Assembly (NCBI RefSeq): GCF_021730395.1
Contig: NC_069366.1
Coordinates: 83,617,001 to 83,681,000, forward strand
Length of the DNA: 64,000 bases
Reading direction: 5' to 3'
Source: Mercenaria mercenaria
Lineage: Eukaryota; Mollusca; Bivalvia; Venerida; Veneridae
The position numbers were made by a program, and so were the translations under genes. A model generated the notes under the pieces. That model was not told the origin of the DNA and searched no databases. It saw only the letters and a list, made by a program, of their open reading frames with translations. Below are positions 33,401 through 44,966 of this stretch, in pieces (the first letter of the stretch is position 1; the number at the start of each line of letters is the position of its first letter).

Positions 33401-34842
33401 TTACTTAAGAAGACTTCTGGCCTAGAGTAGTTGAATGGAAATCAACCATTTTTGTTGAATGAATCCTCCGTTGGTATTGATAAAGAATACTTTAATAATG
33501 GACCCAATTCCTTTTTTGCCGGGAGTCGATTACTTAAGCGTAATATAGAATATTTCTTCTTCAAGGAAGTAAGCCCCAGTTTTAAAAGTTTTATGACTGT
33601 GCACTGTGTTCTTGTCTTCTGATGTATATAAATAAAGTCTTCCAAGAGATCCTTGTCCGGACTTTGACTTTTGATGAAATTTTACAGTACTGATTTATAT
33701 GATTTTAAAATCTCATCTATACCGTTATGTAATGTGATACTATATAGTAAGTAAATACCTTTACTAGTAGTTTTGGGTCTAGAAGAAAGACATCTATCGG
33801 GCTAGAAATTATATATTATATGGCAATCGAAATGTATTTGAAAAGAAAATTGTCATTTATGCCTCTTGATTAATTTGAGTTACATGTCATCATGGTATTT
33901 GGTATGATAGCTTACTTCTGCACAATGGTGTATCTCTGTACATTCGGCTAGACTTCTGACTAGATGATGACAATTCCGGCACATTTTACTGTTCGGTGCC
34001 GGTATCCCGGGGATCACTGGAAGAAATAAAGTTGTGTTACCTGTTGCAATTTTACTAGTGTTCTGATACCTGAGACGCTTGTTAAAAGTTAGCAAAAGGA
34101 ATCAACCATTCGTTGATATTGGAAATGGTACAGAATTCTTTAAGCGTCATCGCATTTTCATGGAAATGCGACATAAATGGAAACCCTGCATTTTCGATTT
34201 TTTTGAGTTTGAGCATCATCTAAATACAAATAAACAAAACAAATACGCAGTTCGCACGTAAATAGGAAATAGAATTTCGCACATCTGTGTCTTTTTATAG
34301 TAAAAACCTTGTGTTAAAGGTCATCATTATGTGAAGTTTCAGCCTTCGCGGGTTTATATACAAATACAGATTTCAATTAGAATTAATTATACTGGCAAAA
34401 ACATGCTGGAAGTAGCATTATTATGTGAAATTTAACAAGAAGCATTACGTGGAGTGTCATTTGCAACTGAAAAGCAATTCACCATGTTTAATCATCTGCA
34501 TTCATTACATTGACCATAATTCTGAAAGAATTTATGAAATGAAAGTAAGTACAGAAATCAAATATTACAAACTTCTTAAATATTGATGTGCTGCAAAATA
34601 CTCCCACCCAGTGCACTAGATTGCTGAATTCGAATAAATCAGTCCGCACCCTTGAGTGCTTGTGGAAGTTTTACAGTTCTACTTTAAAGCCTGTATGTCT
34701 TGGGGGTATTAAAGTTTTAATATCAACACGTATGTCTAAGTAAAAAAAACACGATCTCAGCGGACTTTACAAACCAATAAAAATCTAAAACAGTAAAATA
34801 CTTACAGCAAACAAATATCAATAACACTGCATAAGTCGCCAT
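27230..34842 (-). CDS. Gene C: secreted LU-like / Thr-rich stalk / ShKT protein (193 aa)
   Basis: Six minus-strand exons, all with AG/GT junctions and a continuous frame: 34806-34842 (signal, MATYAVLLIFVC), 33916-34016 (CRNCHHLV, CTEIHHC), 30913-30981 (PCVTEVYLKNG, RYRCGHPD), 30035-30134 (DCNNHH, then LLCKECCDSTDCQKSGC), 29396-29494 (QFLTTTPFPTTSPQPTT linker) and 27230-27405 (ShKT, stop). Phases are 1, 0, 0, 1, 1. The LU-like module has twelve cysteines; CxxC at its start and CC-x4-C near its end fit a Ly6/uPAR-type three-finger fold. No GPI signal is seen; the ShKT is C-terminal, so a soluble secreted protein is expected. Function is unknown. Immune or mucosal secretion is only a guess from the architecture. 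Introns carry a MITE, two foldback elements and part of a dispersed repeat. Confidence 0.82.
27640..29130 (+). repeat. Dispersed repeat with internal tandem blocks
   Basis: Begins with a CGTCCGTCCGTCCG run near 27680 and repeats phrases such as ATGGCCGCCAT, ACTTTTCCCTTTATGTATAT, then AAGCNNAGTTNTACAT and GAGTTATGGCCCTT several times. Related phrases occur at 49900-51960. No RT or transposase motifs. Lies in intron 5 of gene C. Confidence 0.6.
29558..29757. mobile_element. MITE family 1, copy 5
   Basis: GAGCCGCACCATGAGAAAAC at the left, CTCATGGCGCGGCTC at the right. Lies in intron 4 of gene C only 64 bp from exon 5. Gene B also has a copy in intron 4 but 314 bp from its exon 5, so the insertions look independent. 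Confidence 0.9.
30523..30653. mobile_element. Foldback element, about 60-bp arms
   Basis: CACTAGTTGCGGGTTAAGAT at the left is mirrored by ATCTTTACCCGCTGCCAGTG at the right, with a loop of about 12 bases (GAGGGTCCTGCT). The arms share GTAACTGTNTAGGCGGTAAC. It would form a near-perfect hairpin of 131 nt. Lies in intron 3 of gene C. Confidence 0.85.
31279..31396. mobile_element. Foldback element, diverged arms
   Basis: TTGGATATTGTATTCGGCTC is mirrored by AGCCGAATACAGCATCCCAA; inner parts (CCTTGCCGAATC and GATTCGACAAGG) also pair. About 118 bp, in intron 2 of gene C. Confidence 0.7.
32030..32430 (+). repeat. Repeat shared with 42410-42790
   Basis: AAAGTGTTTGGAGA, GTACTTCGACTGTCAA, AAAAAGTATTTTTCTT, CATTTATCTAGGT and CATAGCAGTATTTTGT all recur in the same order at 42410-42790. 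Here it lies in intron 2 of gene C; the other copy is in the C-D spacer. It may be an old dispersed element or a remnant of segmental duplication. Confidence 0.6.
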
Positions 34843-35188
34843 CTTGTTCACTGAAATAGATATGACTGCCAAATGATATATCTGAAAAGGCTTAAAATAC
34901 ACTCAAGAAAATTAAAAACGCAACATCCGCTTACGGCATATTTAATTCTTGTAACTTATATTAAAATAAGACCAATACTCATTCATATTGGTTTGTGTTA
35001 CCTGAAATGAATTGTGAACTACCATTTCTTCTATTTACCGCGTATTTACTAAAATCTTTTTTTCAGCGTTTATTTTTGTCAAAAAGGCGTTTCTCAGTAT
35101 TTTTAGTGAAGCGTTAGTTAAGCCCAGAGTACCTGTCACGTTTCATTTACTTTGTATGAGTATACCGTGCAGACTGCATTATCATTTA
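34843..35188. promoter_or_regulatory. Upstream flank of gene C
   Basis: Region just 5' of the start codon on the minus strand. No convincing TATA box could be chosen among many AT-rich runs; recorded as the place to look and nothing more. Confidence 0.2.
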
Positions 35189-35415
35189 CCTTAACCTTCA
35201 CCCTGCTAAATTTCTAAAATGTATTGGTCCATCAATGGACCATCATTCAATTTGGGCAGCACCAATTGTTTATCAAACGGATGTTCACTGAAAACTTACT
35301 GACTAAATATCGAACAGTGCAGACCATGATCAGACCTCACGGATGTGCAGGCTGATCTTTGTATGCACTGGTCGCAAAGGCAGAATCACTTGCCGCCAGC
35401 AGGCTTAAGGTTAAG
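35189..35415. mobile_element. MITE family 2, copy b
   Basis: Left end TTACCTTAACCTTCACCCTG, inner GACCATCATTCAATTTGGGC, GAACAGTGCAGACCATGATC and right end GCAGGCTTAAGGTTAAG. Terminal motifs are mirror images. Confidence 0.75.
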
Positions 35416-35537
35416 TCAACGTTTTTAAATTTTGTGAGCGTACGAAAGCGTTTTTCAACGAAAATATCAACTCAAATTTTATTATTGAAACTCCTTGGTC
35501 AATTGATTAATTCTTTAATAGTGTCGGGACTTTAACG

Positions 35538-36893
35538 GATATTTACGGAAGAGCATAGTGCCAGGTGTGTGTTAATATATTATTTATTAACTCAGTAGTT
35601 ACTAACACGAAACTCGAAATTTTGAGTTACTAAGTCGAAATTTCGAGTTATTAAGTTGAAATTTCGAGTTACGTATCTCGAAATTCGTAGTTACTAAAAA
35701 CAACATTTTACGATGATGTATAGGTCCTGGCCAGGATTAGGTACCTGGTGCATCCATCGCGTAGCCGATTAAGATGACCGGGCAGCGTTTGCTAATAAAA
35801 ATATCACTATTTAAACCATGTCTTGAAGGTTTTCCACCTAGTTTGAGCCCATATGGCAAGGGAATATATACCGTGTAGTAATGAGTCTGACCAAGATTGG
35901 GTACCTGGATAGATCTAGAATTTGAGGAGAGGTCATAGAAGGTGATCGGGGAGTATTCAACCTTAGAATATTTCACTATTTTGACCATATCTAGAAGGTT
36001 TCCGACCTAGTTTGAGTCCCTACCACCTGAATATACTATATATGTAAATGAAGGTATATATCGTGGATACAGTTTGAAATCTGGAGTAGCTCTAGAGGCT
36101 ATGGGGTAGGTCGTACATTGATGTATGGTAGTATATGTTCAAGTCGCTACATGTTGGGTACAGTATAGGGTATAACACACTAAATAGTTGTTGTTCTTTA
36201 TTCTATATAAAACTGACCTACTTCCAATGGCCGCAGCACACATCAGAACCCATTTTAAATGTCTGTAACCTACATTTTCTTGAAGAATATTTTCAGTGCT
36301 AAATAAAAATCAGAAGAAAAGTGGGGGTCATGTTTGATGCAAGAAAAATAATTTCAGTCAAACACACAAACTGCAAAATCAGCTAACAAATGAGACCCCA
36401 AATTATACTGGTGGTGTATGATCTAGGTTTCCATGAAAAATTTTGTCATGTTGTTATCATTATGAAAATGCTACCTACATGTCAAGCATGGATCTGTCAT
36501 GTGATTTTAGCAAAAAAATTGCAAAGAACATAAGGAAAATAGCTCTACAGAGCAAAAAAAAACTGAGGACTATTTGTATCCGCCATTATATTTAGTGTCT
36601 GTATGTCTATATAGAATTCTGCTTCGAACAGTCAAACGTCATTCATTACATTTTTGGCCTTTGACAGACGGACAGACGTTCAAATTTTGCGGATAAAAGG
36701 GCAAAATACGAAGTTGAAATTCAGTATCTCGAAATTTCGAATTAAATGACTCGATACTTCGAGTTACTAAGTCATAACTTCGAGTTAAATATCTCGAAAT
36801 TTCGAGTTAGTAGCCCGAAATTTCGAGTTAGTATCTTGAAACTTCGGATTACTCAAAAAAACGCACCCGACACTAATGCTCTTCCGTAGATAT
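35538..36893. mobile_element. 1.35-kb element with inverted ends and palindrome arrays
   Basis: Outer ends ATATTTACGGAAGAGCAT and ATGCTCTTCCGTAGATAT are inverted copies. Just inside each end lies an array of AACTCGAAATTTCGAGTT-type palindromes (35595-35690 and 36715-36850). The interior holds a roughly 185-bp block in two to three diverged tandem copies (landmarks GGTACCTGG and CACCTAGTTTGAG/GACCTAGTTTGAG). No transposase is seen. A non-autonomous DNA transposon with subterminal repeats is the best reading. Confidence 0.75.
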
Positions 36894-37549
36894 TCGATTT
36901 TCTTTACTGACGATCGAATTTCTGTTTTCTTGAAAGAAAATTAATCACTAGTCACGCTTCAAATACAGAAAAAGTGCCACTTTTACCTGTATTATTGCAC
37001 AAAATGAGAAATATACACATAAGCAAAACCTTCTAAAACAACATATGTAGCATTTTTAAATTTCAGCAGTGTAGAATGTTTGTTATCTCTCCATTATGTC
37101 TGCAGAAAGAAGTCCAATTATACATTACTCTCTTAACTTACAAGGTGACTTGTTCCATCTTTTATCTAGAGAACTTCGTATATATGACATAAAATAAGCT
37201 GTTCAAGCCCTATATGCAGCTTAATTAACCGGACAGAGGTATTTGTCTCAGACAGTGTAATCTACATGCTTTATGGCATATTCGCTTTTTGCTGGGTTTA
37301 ACCACAGGCGCTTGAAGCTCTGTCAATAAATATATGCATTATCATATCCCACCCACCTAATATACTATGAAATAGTACAGGTTGGCAAGTAAATCTCGTA
37401 TTGTCATGTTTTACCAGCTGATAACCGGAACAGAATCTCAGTTATCAATGTAAACAACCTTTCAGATGTAAGAAAAATTATTCATCCTATGTTATGCTGA
37501 GTACAACTAACGATCTCTTCAAGAGATCTAACCTGCATATTTTATTAAT

Positions 37550-37810
37550 TAAGCTTCAAACACCTGTGGTTTAACGTCACTCCGACACAATAATAAGTCA
37601 TACGGCGACTTTCCAAATTATAATGGTAGAGGAAAAACCCAGGTGCCACTTTGGGCAATATGACATCATAGTCGGGCACCTGGGTAGAACATATGTAGAA
37701 CCAACGACCTTTTGTAAGCCAGCTGGAGGTCTTCCTCTGAAACCATCTTACATCCCAAGCGAAATTTAGAACCTAGAGCAGTGATGGGCAAGTAAAGTCA
37801 GCAGCCTAAA
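37550..37810 (-). repeat. tRNA-headed SINE, diverged
   Basis: GTTTAACGTCACTCCGACAC at the low end, GTACCTGG-like body (CCCAGGTGCC, CACCTGGGTAGAA) and a decayed tRNA-like head near 37770-37810 (GGGCAAGTAAAGTCAGCAGC). Same family as 15400-15650. Confidence 0.65.
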
Positions 37811-39170
37811 CAACTCGGTCAGTTTTGAAATGCTGATTAAAAATATTTCAGGTAAAGCCTTGCAGCAGGGATACTGGATCAAATCTTTTCAATTTTAATT
37901 TGTGCTGTTGTGCTATATGAAGAGTTTACGTTTACGTTTACTAAGATAAGAACCAAATAGACTTAAAGACCTAAAGTCACGATATTGACCGAGGCAAATG
38001 TAAGTGAGTCTCTTTGCAATATAGGTTTTCTAAATAACACGATCTTTAAAACTTCCTTGTTAGAAGAGAAAGATAAGGGAAGGCCGTTCATTGAATGACT
38101 TTATTCAATGTCACTTTTGTACATGACCTGTTGGAGTTTTATCGTTCATTCTCGGTTTAAATTTGTTGACCTCTCCTATATTTACTGGTCTGGCCGTTAA
38201 TGTTAACTTTAAAGATGTATTTGTAATGTTAGAACTAATGTTTCATTATACAGTGACCTCCAATGAATGTTTTACAAGTTTCAGTTGCATCCTACTTTAC
38301 ATGCACACTTGTAGCAAGATATCAACGGGTGGTGTAAACGTGTGCGGCGGTTGGTACCTCATACAACTCCATCTACACTTAACATTTTTGTCTCACCCCA
38401 TTTTGAAATAGTAGCAAAATACGAATTTTATGAATATACTAGTATTGCATTTATTTAGACAACTCGCTCAAGTTTTATGGAAAATTTGAGATATCTTAAA
38501 CATCTTTTTTTTTTCAAACAGCATTTTGAAAATGAAACAAGAGCTAATTATTCTGACATGAACTTTCTGCGATTTGATCTCGATGAAGTCAAAATATTTC
38601 GAAAGTTGGGGGTCAGTCCATCCCGCAAAACTTTGAAAGGATTAAGCAAAATGAGTATTTGCTATATTTCTGTTCTAAGTTTTTATTGCGTGATTTCATT
38701 TTTTCTGAAACTATCACTATATGAAGGGTTTCATGATATCCACCGAAGTGTGTGTGCGAGAAGAGTTAAATCGATACAAAACCCCAGATACTTAATGATA
38801 TCTAATGGTCATCTTTCACTAAATCAGATTATTTTTAGACTAGACAATCTTCGTCAGAAGAATTTAACTAAATTTGTTTAAAATCTTCCAGTTTTTGTGG
38901 TAGTACACGTTTATATTGTGCTATTACATGTATTCTGATTTAAACTGTTTATACATACAAACATTAAGTTTAGGATTACACAAATACTAAATAGTCGTTA
39001 ATATTTACAAATATGACTTTGGGTCTAATACATCTTCAATTTTTCTACAGGTATGCTCAGGATGTTTATTTTCTTTCTTTCTTTAAAAGACAATGATGTT
39101 ATTTAACGTTCCATAATTTGTTTGATTGTTATAATCAAATTTACTGAAATTGTGAGTAAGATCAGGACAT
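37811..39170. other. Spacer, no recognised gene
   Basis: Includes a 134-codon ORF (38477-38881, plus) whose product matches no family I recognise and which is flanked by no repeats or splice context. Left unassigned. Confidence 0.35.
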
Positions 39171-39184
39171 TTATGCACTTACTG

Positions 39185-39300
39185 TGACTTTTAAAAAATC
39201 AGGACTAAAATGAGCCAAGATATAAGAGGACTTAAGTAACTTTCTATGCTTTTTAAAAATGGGGAGTAAAATGAGCCAAGATATAAGATGACTTAGGTGG
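39185..39300. repeat. Minisatellite of 40012-40325, outlying cluster
   Basis: Two units with GAGTAAAATGAGCCAAGATA and CTTAAGTAACTTTCTATGC, separated from the main array by about 700 bp of unrelated sequence. Confidence 0.8.
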
Positions 39301-40011
39301 TAGCATGTTTTGAATTTCCGGTGAATGACAAAAATAAAGACAAAGAATATTCAGTACATTCCAAAAATCGTTAAGTTATAATTCAACCAAATAGTTTCCT
39401 TTTCCCACCAGAAAGGAACAGTTTTTTTTATTTATTAATAACGAGGTTTGGTACCTTTATTACAGGCAATAAACTAATATAGAAATTCTTGCGTGACTTC
39501 AGTGAGCTCAACAAAGTAATGTCAAGCACAAATATTGATGTGGAATGTAAAGTAAGTTACACACTACAATGTCCTACCAAGATACTTACTAAAAACAATG
39601 CACATGCAGAATGGAGAGATAAAAATAATTTTGACAGATCGTGAAAACTAATGACAAATTTTGAAAGGTGTATGATGACTTATGAAATAATTAAAAGTTT
39701 GCTGTTATTTCTACCTTCAAGTTTGATTTTCTTAAAATGGTTCTTCTATATTGTAGCTTACAACTCATTTACTAAAACAATAAAAGAATAAATTGTTACC
39801 TTACTGTCGTTTTGTCTATCCAGTTGCAAATCACGTAAAAGTTCCTATTGCTACAGTCATTTGTCACTAATTAGAGCAACTCACAGTGTTGAAATCATAC
39901 AAAACACATCCCTTATTTTCATATAGATAATGAGCATTTGTATTGGAAACACAATTTTAATACCAATTGTATATTGCAATAATGCTGAAATATCTTAGCC
40001 GCGGTGTGTCC

Positions 40012-40325
40012 TTAAGTAACTTTCTATGTCTTTTAAAATGGGGAGTAAAATGAGCCAAGATATAAGATGACTTAAGTAACTTTCTGTACCTATTAAAAAT
40101 GGGGAGTAAAATGAGCCAAAATATAAGATAACTTAAGTATCTTTCTGTACCTTTTAAAAATGGGGAGTAAAATGAGCCAAGATATAAAATAACTTAAATA
40201 ACTTTCTGTACCTTTTAAAAATGTGGAGTAAAATGAGCCAAGATATAAGACAACTTAAGTAACTTTCTGTACCTTTTAAAACGGGGAGTAAAATGAGCCA
40301 AGATATAAGATAACTTAAGCACTTT
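40012..40325. repeat. Minisatellite, 60-61-bp unit, five copies
   Basis: Unit: ACTTAAGTAACTTTCTGTAC, CTTTTAAAAATGGGGAGTAA, AATGAGCCAAGATATAAGAT. Copies differ at only a few positions, so amplification is recent. Confidence 0.9.
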
Positions 40326-41394
40326 ATATTGAAATTGCACACATCATTGTCTAACCGTACGCCAACTTCCAGGAATGTTTAAGATACTAGCTAAAATCGC
40401 AATGTTGCGTTGCTTTCATCAGTTGTAATTAGTTTCCATGTCTGACAATCAAAATTTATTGAAGAAAAGTATTTTCCTATATTCCGAAAGAAGGTTGTGC
40501 ATGAATGTCGATGAAACATAATAAATATATTCACATTGTACTCTTAATTTTATTCCTGTACAATTTGAAACTGATAAAGATGTTTATTCCCTTACTAGTT
40601 TGAAAACATATAATAAAACAGTTTCTTTTACGACAGTCTTGTATATTTACATTTCGCCTGAGGAAAAGGCTTCTGGTTGTGAATTTCAAAGTTAATGTAG
40701 GCAATTAATTCAGCAAAATGTTGCACCATTTCTGACAATATGCATAAAAGGGACATCCGACGCAGATATAAAGTCAAGCCCATCCCAAATCTCACTACAG
40801 ACATCTAATTCAGATTCAGGCCCTGAACACTGCAGTACATCATACCACAGCTACTATTTCAGTGTTGACCATTACTTAAGAAAAACAGGCCCAAAACCCA
40901 AACCTGTATTATGTTGAAACCTAATTCTGTATAGCCGTCATATCAAGAGTGAGTTGCTCAACCTTCACGAGAAGCTACCGCAAGTGCCTATTCTACAACG
41001 ACAGAACTAGCAAGACGGATTTTTTTATTGGCATAATAGTGTTTATGTGTGAGATGTACGTCGTACATATTTACATTCCAGTAGTCAGTTTTACATTTTA
41101 GTATAAATAGTTAATAAGGCTAGCTGTAACTTGAATTGAAGTCAAAGCTAGTGCGCTGCTGCTTTCTGTGGTAATGCAGTACTGCTTTTCTTTCCTGACG
41201 GGTGTATTTCTATAATCTGTTTCATATAAAGTGGCTCAGTAAATGTATGAAGCAGAGAAATATTATTTAAGGAGTTATAAAATAACGGACATTTGTGATA
41301 TACTGGTGCCGATTTTGTGAAATAAAAAGAATTAAAACGTAAGTTTCAATATTTAAAAGTATATTAGCAGATTTAGCATATAGTTTTAACAGTC

Positions 41395-41436
41395 ATATCG
41401 AGTTCGAGTTTCTGGTTTCGCTTGGCGCCATCGTCT
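41395..41436 (-). other. Exon-like conserved block, second copy
   Basis: Minus strand: GCATCTGTTTTCCAG then ACGATGGCGCCAAGCGAAAC. Counterpart of 6464-6505. Sits between gene D and gene C. Confidence 0.3.
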
Positions 41437-42409
41437 GGAAAACAGATGCATAAACAAACATAAAAAATGTATTAACAACATCAAATGGTAAGAATGCTTT
41501 GACAGGAAGTCGGACGGCCGGTTGGGGGAACGCATTTACCTTTCAAATATCAGACATCATTTGAGATAAGGATAACCATTATAATCAAATGACCTGTATC
41601 ATTTTAGTGGTCAATCGATAAAGGGTAAAGGACACCGTGGCCTAGAAACTATAACCGATTACTTTATCATAAGTTAAAGGTCCATTACTAAGGGAAAGTG
41701 AGTTGGCAATTGTTTTCATAGCCAGTGCATAGACTTCTGCAAGTCACTAAATAATGAAGATTGGCAAGTCAAAATTTATAGAAGGTCTTTGGAACTCAAA
41801 GAAATGTATGTGTATTATGTTGAAATTTCAATGAATCGACAGAATGACCCCCCAGGTCTTTTTAACTTTCTTCATACTTCATAGAAAAAATATTGTACAT
41901 ATACTGCGATTTATTTCGAATTTCTACATACCAACTTTCATTTTCCAATAAAATGAAATAGTTTCTGTGCTTTTTAAAAGAAATTAAAATGTTCACTTTC
42001 CTTAGTATTGGACCTTTAATTATTCTCAGCATACAAGCGTCAGGAAGTATTGAGGTCATAGGTTCTTTGAATCTGAAAAAGATTTTCGATCTTCAAAACA
42101 AGTATTGAGGATGAATAGTAGTGGTCAGTAGAAGACGCTATAGATTTTGGGGTTATTATGCAAAAAGTCAACAAATCATAACTTGAGAGCACTTCTAAGG
42201 AAATAAGGTTGTCAAAACGTTGATTGACTGTGTCAAAAGATGGATGACCTCTATTCTAGGGTTGAACGCTTGGACTTTTGAATGCCAGTCTTCATGACAG
42301 GATTGTCAGTGATCATTAAATTATTCCTACCTATTTCAAGGTTACGGTAATTCTGCTCAATTTTTCAGCGTAGCGGGTACTGAAAATAACATATAATTTA
42401 ATTGCATTG

Positions 42410-42790
42410 GTTTAAGGGTCACGTAAAGTGTTTGGAGAGCACACAACATAGGTGAATCTTTATTTTGGAACATTTATACCGCATAGATCATTCCATAATG
42501 AATTGTTCAAATGGAGAAAGAAAACCAAGATTTATGTAATGTAGAGCTTGTTTGGGAATATATATTTTAATTAATATCACATGTACTTCGACAGTTTAAG
42601 TTCTGTTGTGTAAAAGATGTCAAACTTCTTTTAAAAAGTATTTTTCTTGTCTTTGTTAAGATATTCATCTAGGTACCCCAAGTAACGAATCATGTCTAAC
42701 TTTCTAAACACAGCACTATTTTGTGATTTTTACAGTTCTATTTTCACTTTTATTTACGTCTTTTGATGTTCACGTATAGTTTGTAACAAT
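42410..42790 (+). repeat. Repeat shared with 32030-32430
   Basis: Same ordered landmarks as the copy in intron 2 of gene C (AAAGTGTTTGGAGA, GTACTTCGACAGTTTAA, AAAAGTATTTTTCTT). Confidence 0.6.
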
Positions 42791-43040
42791 TTTGACATCC
42801 GGAGCACCTAGAGAAACACATTAGGCACACGATAATTATAGTCATAATGACAAAATAATTGCAAAGAAGTTGGATATTTTCTAGAAAATGGACAGTCGAA
42901 GTGCATTTGACGATATTTGATGTACAAAAAAGAAAAAAATATGTAATGAAAACCTCTTCTACAGCCGACTAACTTTTTCTGTAAAACAAAGACCTATGCC
43001 GCGTAACAGTCTAAAATAAAATTCACCTGATGTTAATGTG

Positions 43041-43071
43041 TATGTGTGTGTGGGGGGGGGGGGGGGGGCGG
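43041..43071. repeat. GT/poly-G microsatellite
   Basis: TGTGTGTGTG followed by about 18 G. Confidence 0.9.
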
Positions 43072-43239
43072 TCCAAATCTTTCCTCTTTTTGTCAATATG
43101 TACAAATTGGTTTAAAGAAAGACAGAACCATAGTAAAAGAACACGTTCACGTCACATAAGTATCATGTTTCAATTATAAATGTAAATATCAAGAGTTATA
43201 TTAACTGTTATTTTACTGAAACCCAAGCGAAGCCCGTGT

Positions 43240-44610
43240 TATTGGTATTCCCATGGAAATTAATTGTGCACCCCTTGTCGCAGATTTGTTTTTATATTGT
43301 TATGCAAGAGACTTTATGTTGAGCCTTTCTCCAGGTACGCAGGCAGACATTATAACTGCATTTAATAATACATCACGCTGTCTGGATGATATTCTTAATA
43401 TGGATAATGCGTTTTTTGGTCAGTTGGTGGATACTATTTATCCTAGGGAGCTTCAGTCAATTAAAACTAACAATTCGGATACTGATGCTTCATTTTTAGA
43501 TTTACATCTCTCTATTTATGACAATTTTATACATACCAAAATTTATGACAAGAGGGATGAGTTTAATTTTAGTATTGTAAATTTTCCCCATTTGGATGGG
43601 GATGTACCTCAGGCTACATCTTATGGGGTATATATTTCACAATTAATTCAGTTTGCCAGAGCATGCAGTCATGTCAAGGATTTCATTGAACGCAGTCAAT
43701 ATATTACAAGTAAACTTCTTCAGCAAGGCTACCGTTATTACAAATTGCGTAAATATTTTGCTAATTTTACTTTCGTAATTCTGATTTAGTTATAAAATTC
43801 AATAGTAATTAAAAGACAGTTCTGCGAGAAGGAATTTCAAAACCCGTTTTTTATGGTAATGTGGTTTACAAACTTCGTAAGATATTGGTTCATGGTAATT
43901 TTCCAACTGTATTTGGTAAAATTATAAAACGTTTTATTAAAAGAGGTTACGACCCAGTTGTTTTGAGGCATACCGCATGTTTAGTTTACAGTTGGACACT
44001 ACGCTTCCCTCTTTGATTGTGTCTGACGGAAGAGGGAGAGGACTCTATGATAAGCAGTTTTTAAATCCCACTAGGACTGAACTGTTTTGATACCTGTCTT
44101 CCGGCCTGTTTCGTCGGGCCATTAAGGGTGTTTCTCTTGATACTCAATGTCTTCTGCAAAGGCATTGAGTATATACGTTTTTGGTTCTTAAGGTTTGCTT
44201 TTTATATGTTTATACAGGAGCATTTTTGTGTTTTACATACCATGCCTTTTTGTTTCCATTACGTGTGTTAGAGATTCACCTGGCGGGGATTACTTTTATT
44301 TACACTGTCCCGTGTCTTTGGAACATGGTGGGGGTTAGAGTGAGGTTGAGAGCGCACCATAAACCGGTTTAAGCTCCTCAGCGGTGTTTTTGCCACTGAC
44401 CGTTCCAAGACAGTGCCCCACTGTGTTCCTTTATTTGTTCGTTTTGTCCTCGTGTGTTTGCTTTGTATGCGAGTGCGTGTGTGTGTGTGTGTGTTTGTAG
44501 TGTGCATGTCTGCGTGCTGTGGGTTTCGTTTTGGGGATGCTGTGTTTTTGAAACATGGCATTCCCTGTTTAATATTTTCTTTGTTTATTTTCCAAGTATC
44601 ATGAGAAAAA
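43240..44610 (+). mobile_element. Penelope-like or related retrotransposon fragment (RT part)
   Basis: An ORF at 43253-43789 reads IPMEINCAPLVADLFLYC, then TSRCLDDILNMDN (the RT active-site region), FLDLHLSIYDNF, KIYDKRDEFNF, LDGDVPQATSYGVYISQL and KLLQQGYRYYKLRKYF. This wording is typical of RTs of animal Penelope-like elements. After 43789 the frame is broken, but further pieces (PVFYG, FGKIIKRF, RGYDPVVL) follow. A 3' part runs to about 44610 with GGCATTCCCTGTTTAATATT. 5'-truncated and dead. Family name is from memory of such proteins, so moderately sure. Confidence 0.65.
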
Positions 44611-44719
44611 GATTTAAGAAATGGTTCGGTTAAACGAAATTGTCGATAATGTGGCGTCCAGATGTATGAACCTGATATAAAATTGCGTTTTAAAACAATA
44701 TGTACAGCTGCGGGTAATA

Positions 44720-44732
44720 ATCTTTAATAATC
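44720..44732 (-). terminator. Possible poly(A) signal of gene D
   Basis: ATTAAAG on the minus strand about 60 bp past the gene D stop codon; a common variant of AATAAA. Weak evidence. Confidence 0.3.
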
Positions 44733-44790
44733 TATGATTAAAAGCGTATAACGAGTTTTCCTTGACATGTTTTTGTTACTTAACTGCTTT

Positions 44791-44966
44791 CTATGTACAA
44801 AAACCACATGTTTTACGACATCTTTTTTGAGCAAGCGCGTAGCCAGCCCCGGCGTTAGGGTTACAATATCCGAAAAAAGTCATGTCTGCACAGGTAAAGC
44901 TGACGTCATCTAAATCCACGCAAGGTTGAAGAGTCGTATGCGTCTGTGTTACATTGACCATTACTC
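44791..44966 (-). CDS. Gene D exon 6: ShKT domain and stop
   Basis: MVNVTQTHTTLQP, CVDLDD, CADMTFFGYC, GYALAQKRCRKTCGFCT, stop. C-x9-C-x8-C-x14-C-x3-C-x2-C. Confidence 0.88.

Noticed and set aside
38477-38881. 134-codon ORF as a host gene
   Set aside because: No recognised domain, no codon or splice evidence; possible in AT-rich DNA by chance.
43253-43789. Host gene of 178 codons
   Set aside because: Its sequence is RT of a retrotransposon, broken downstream.
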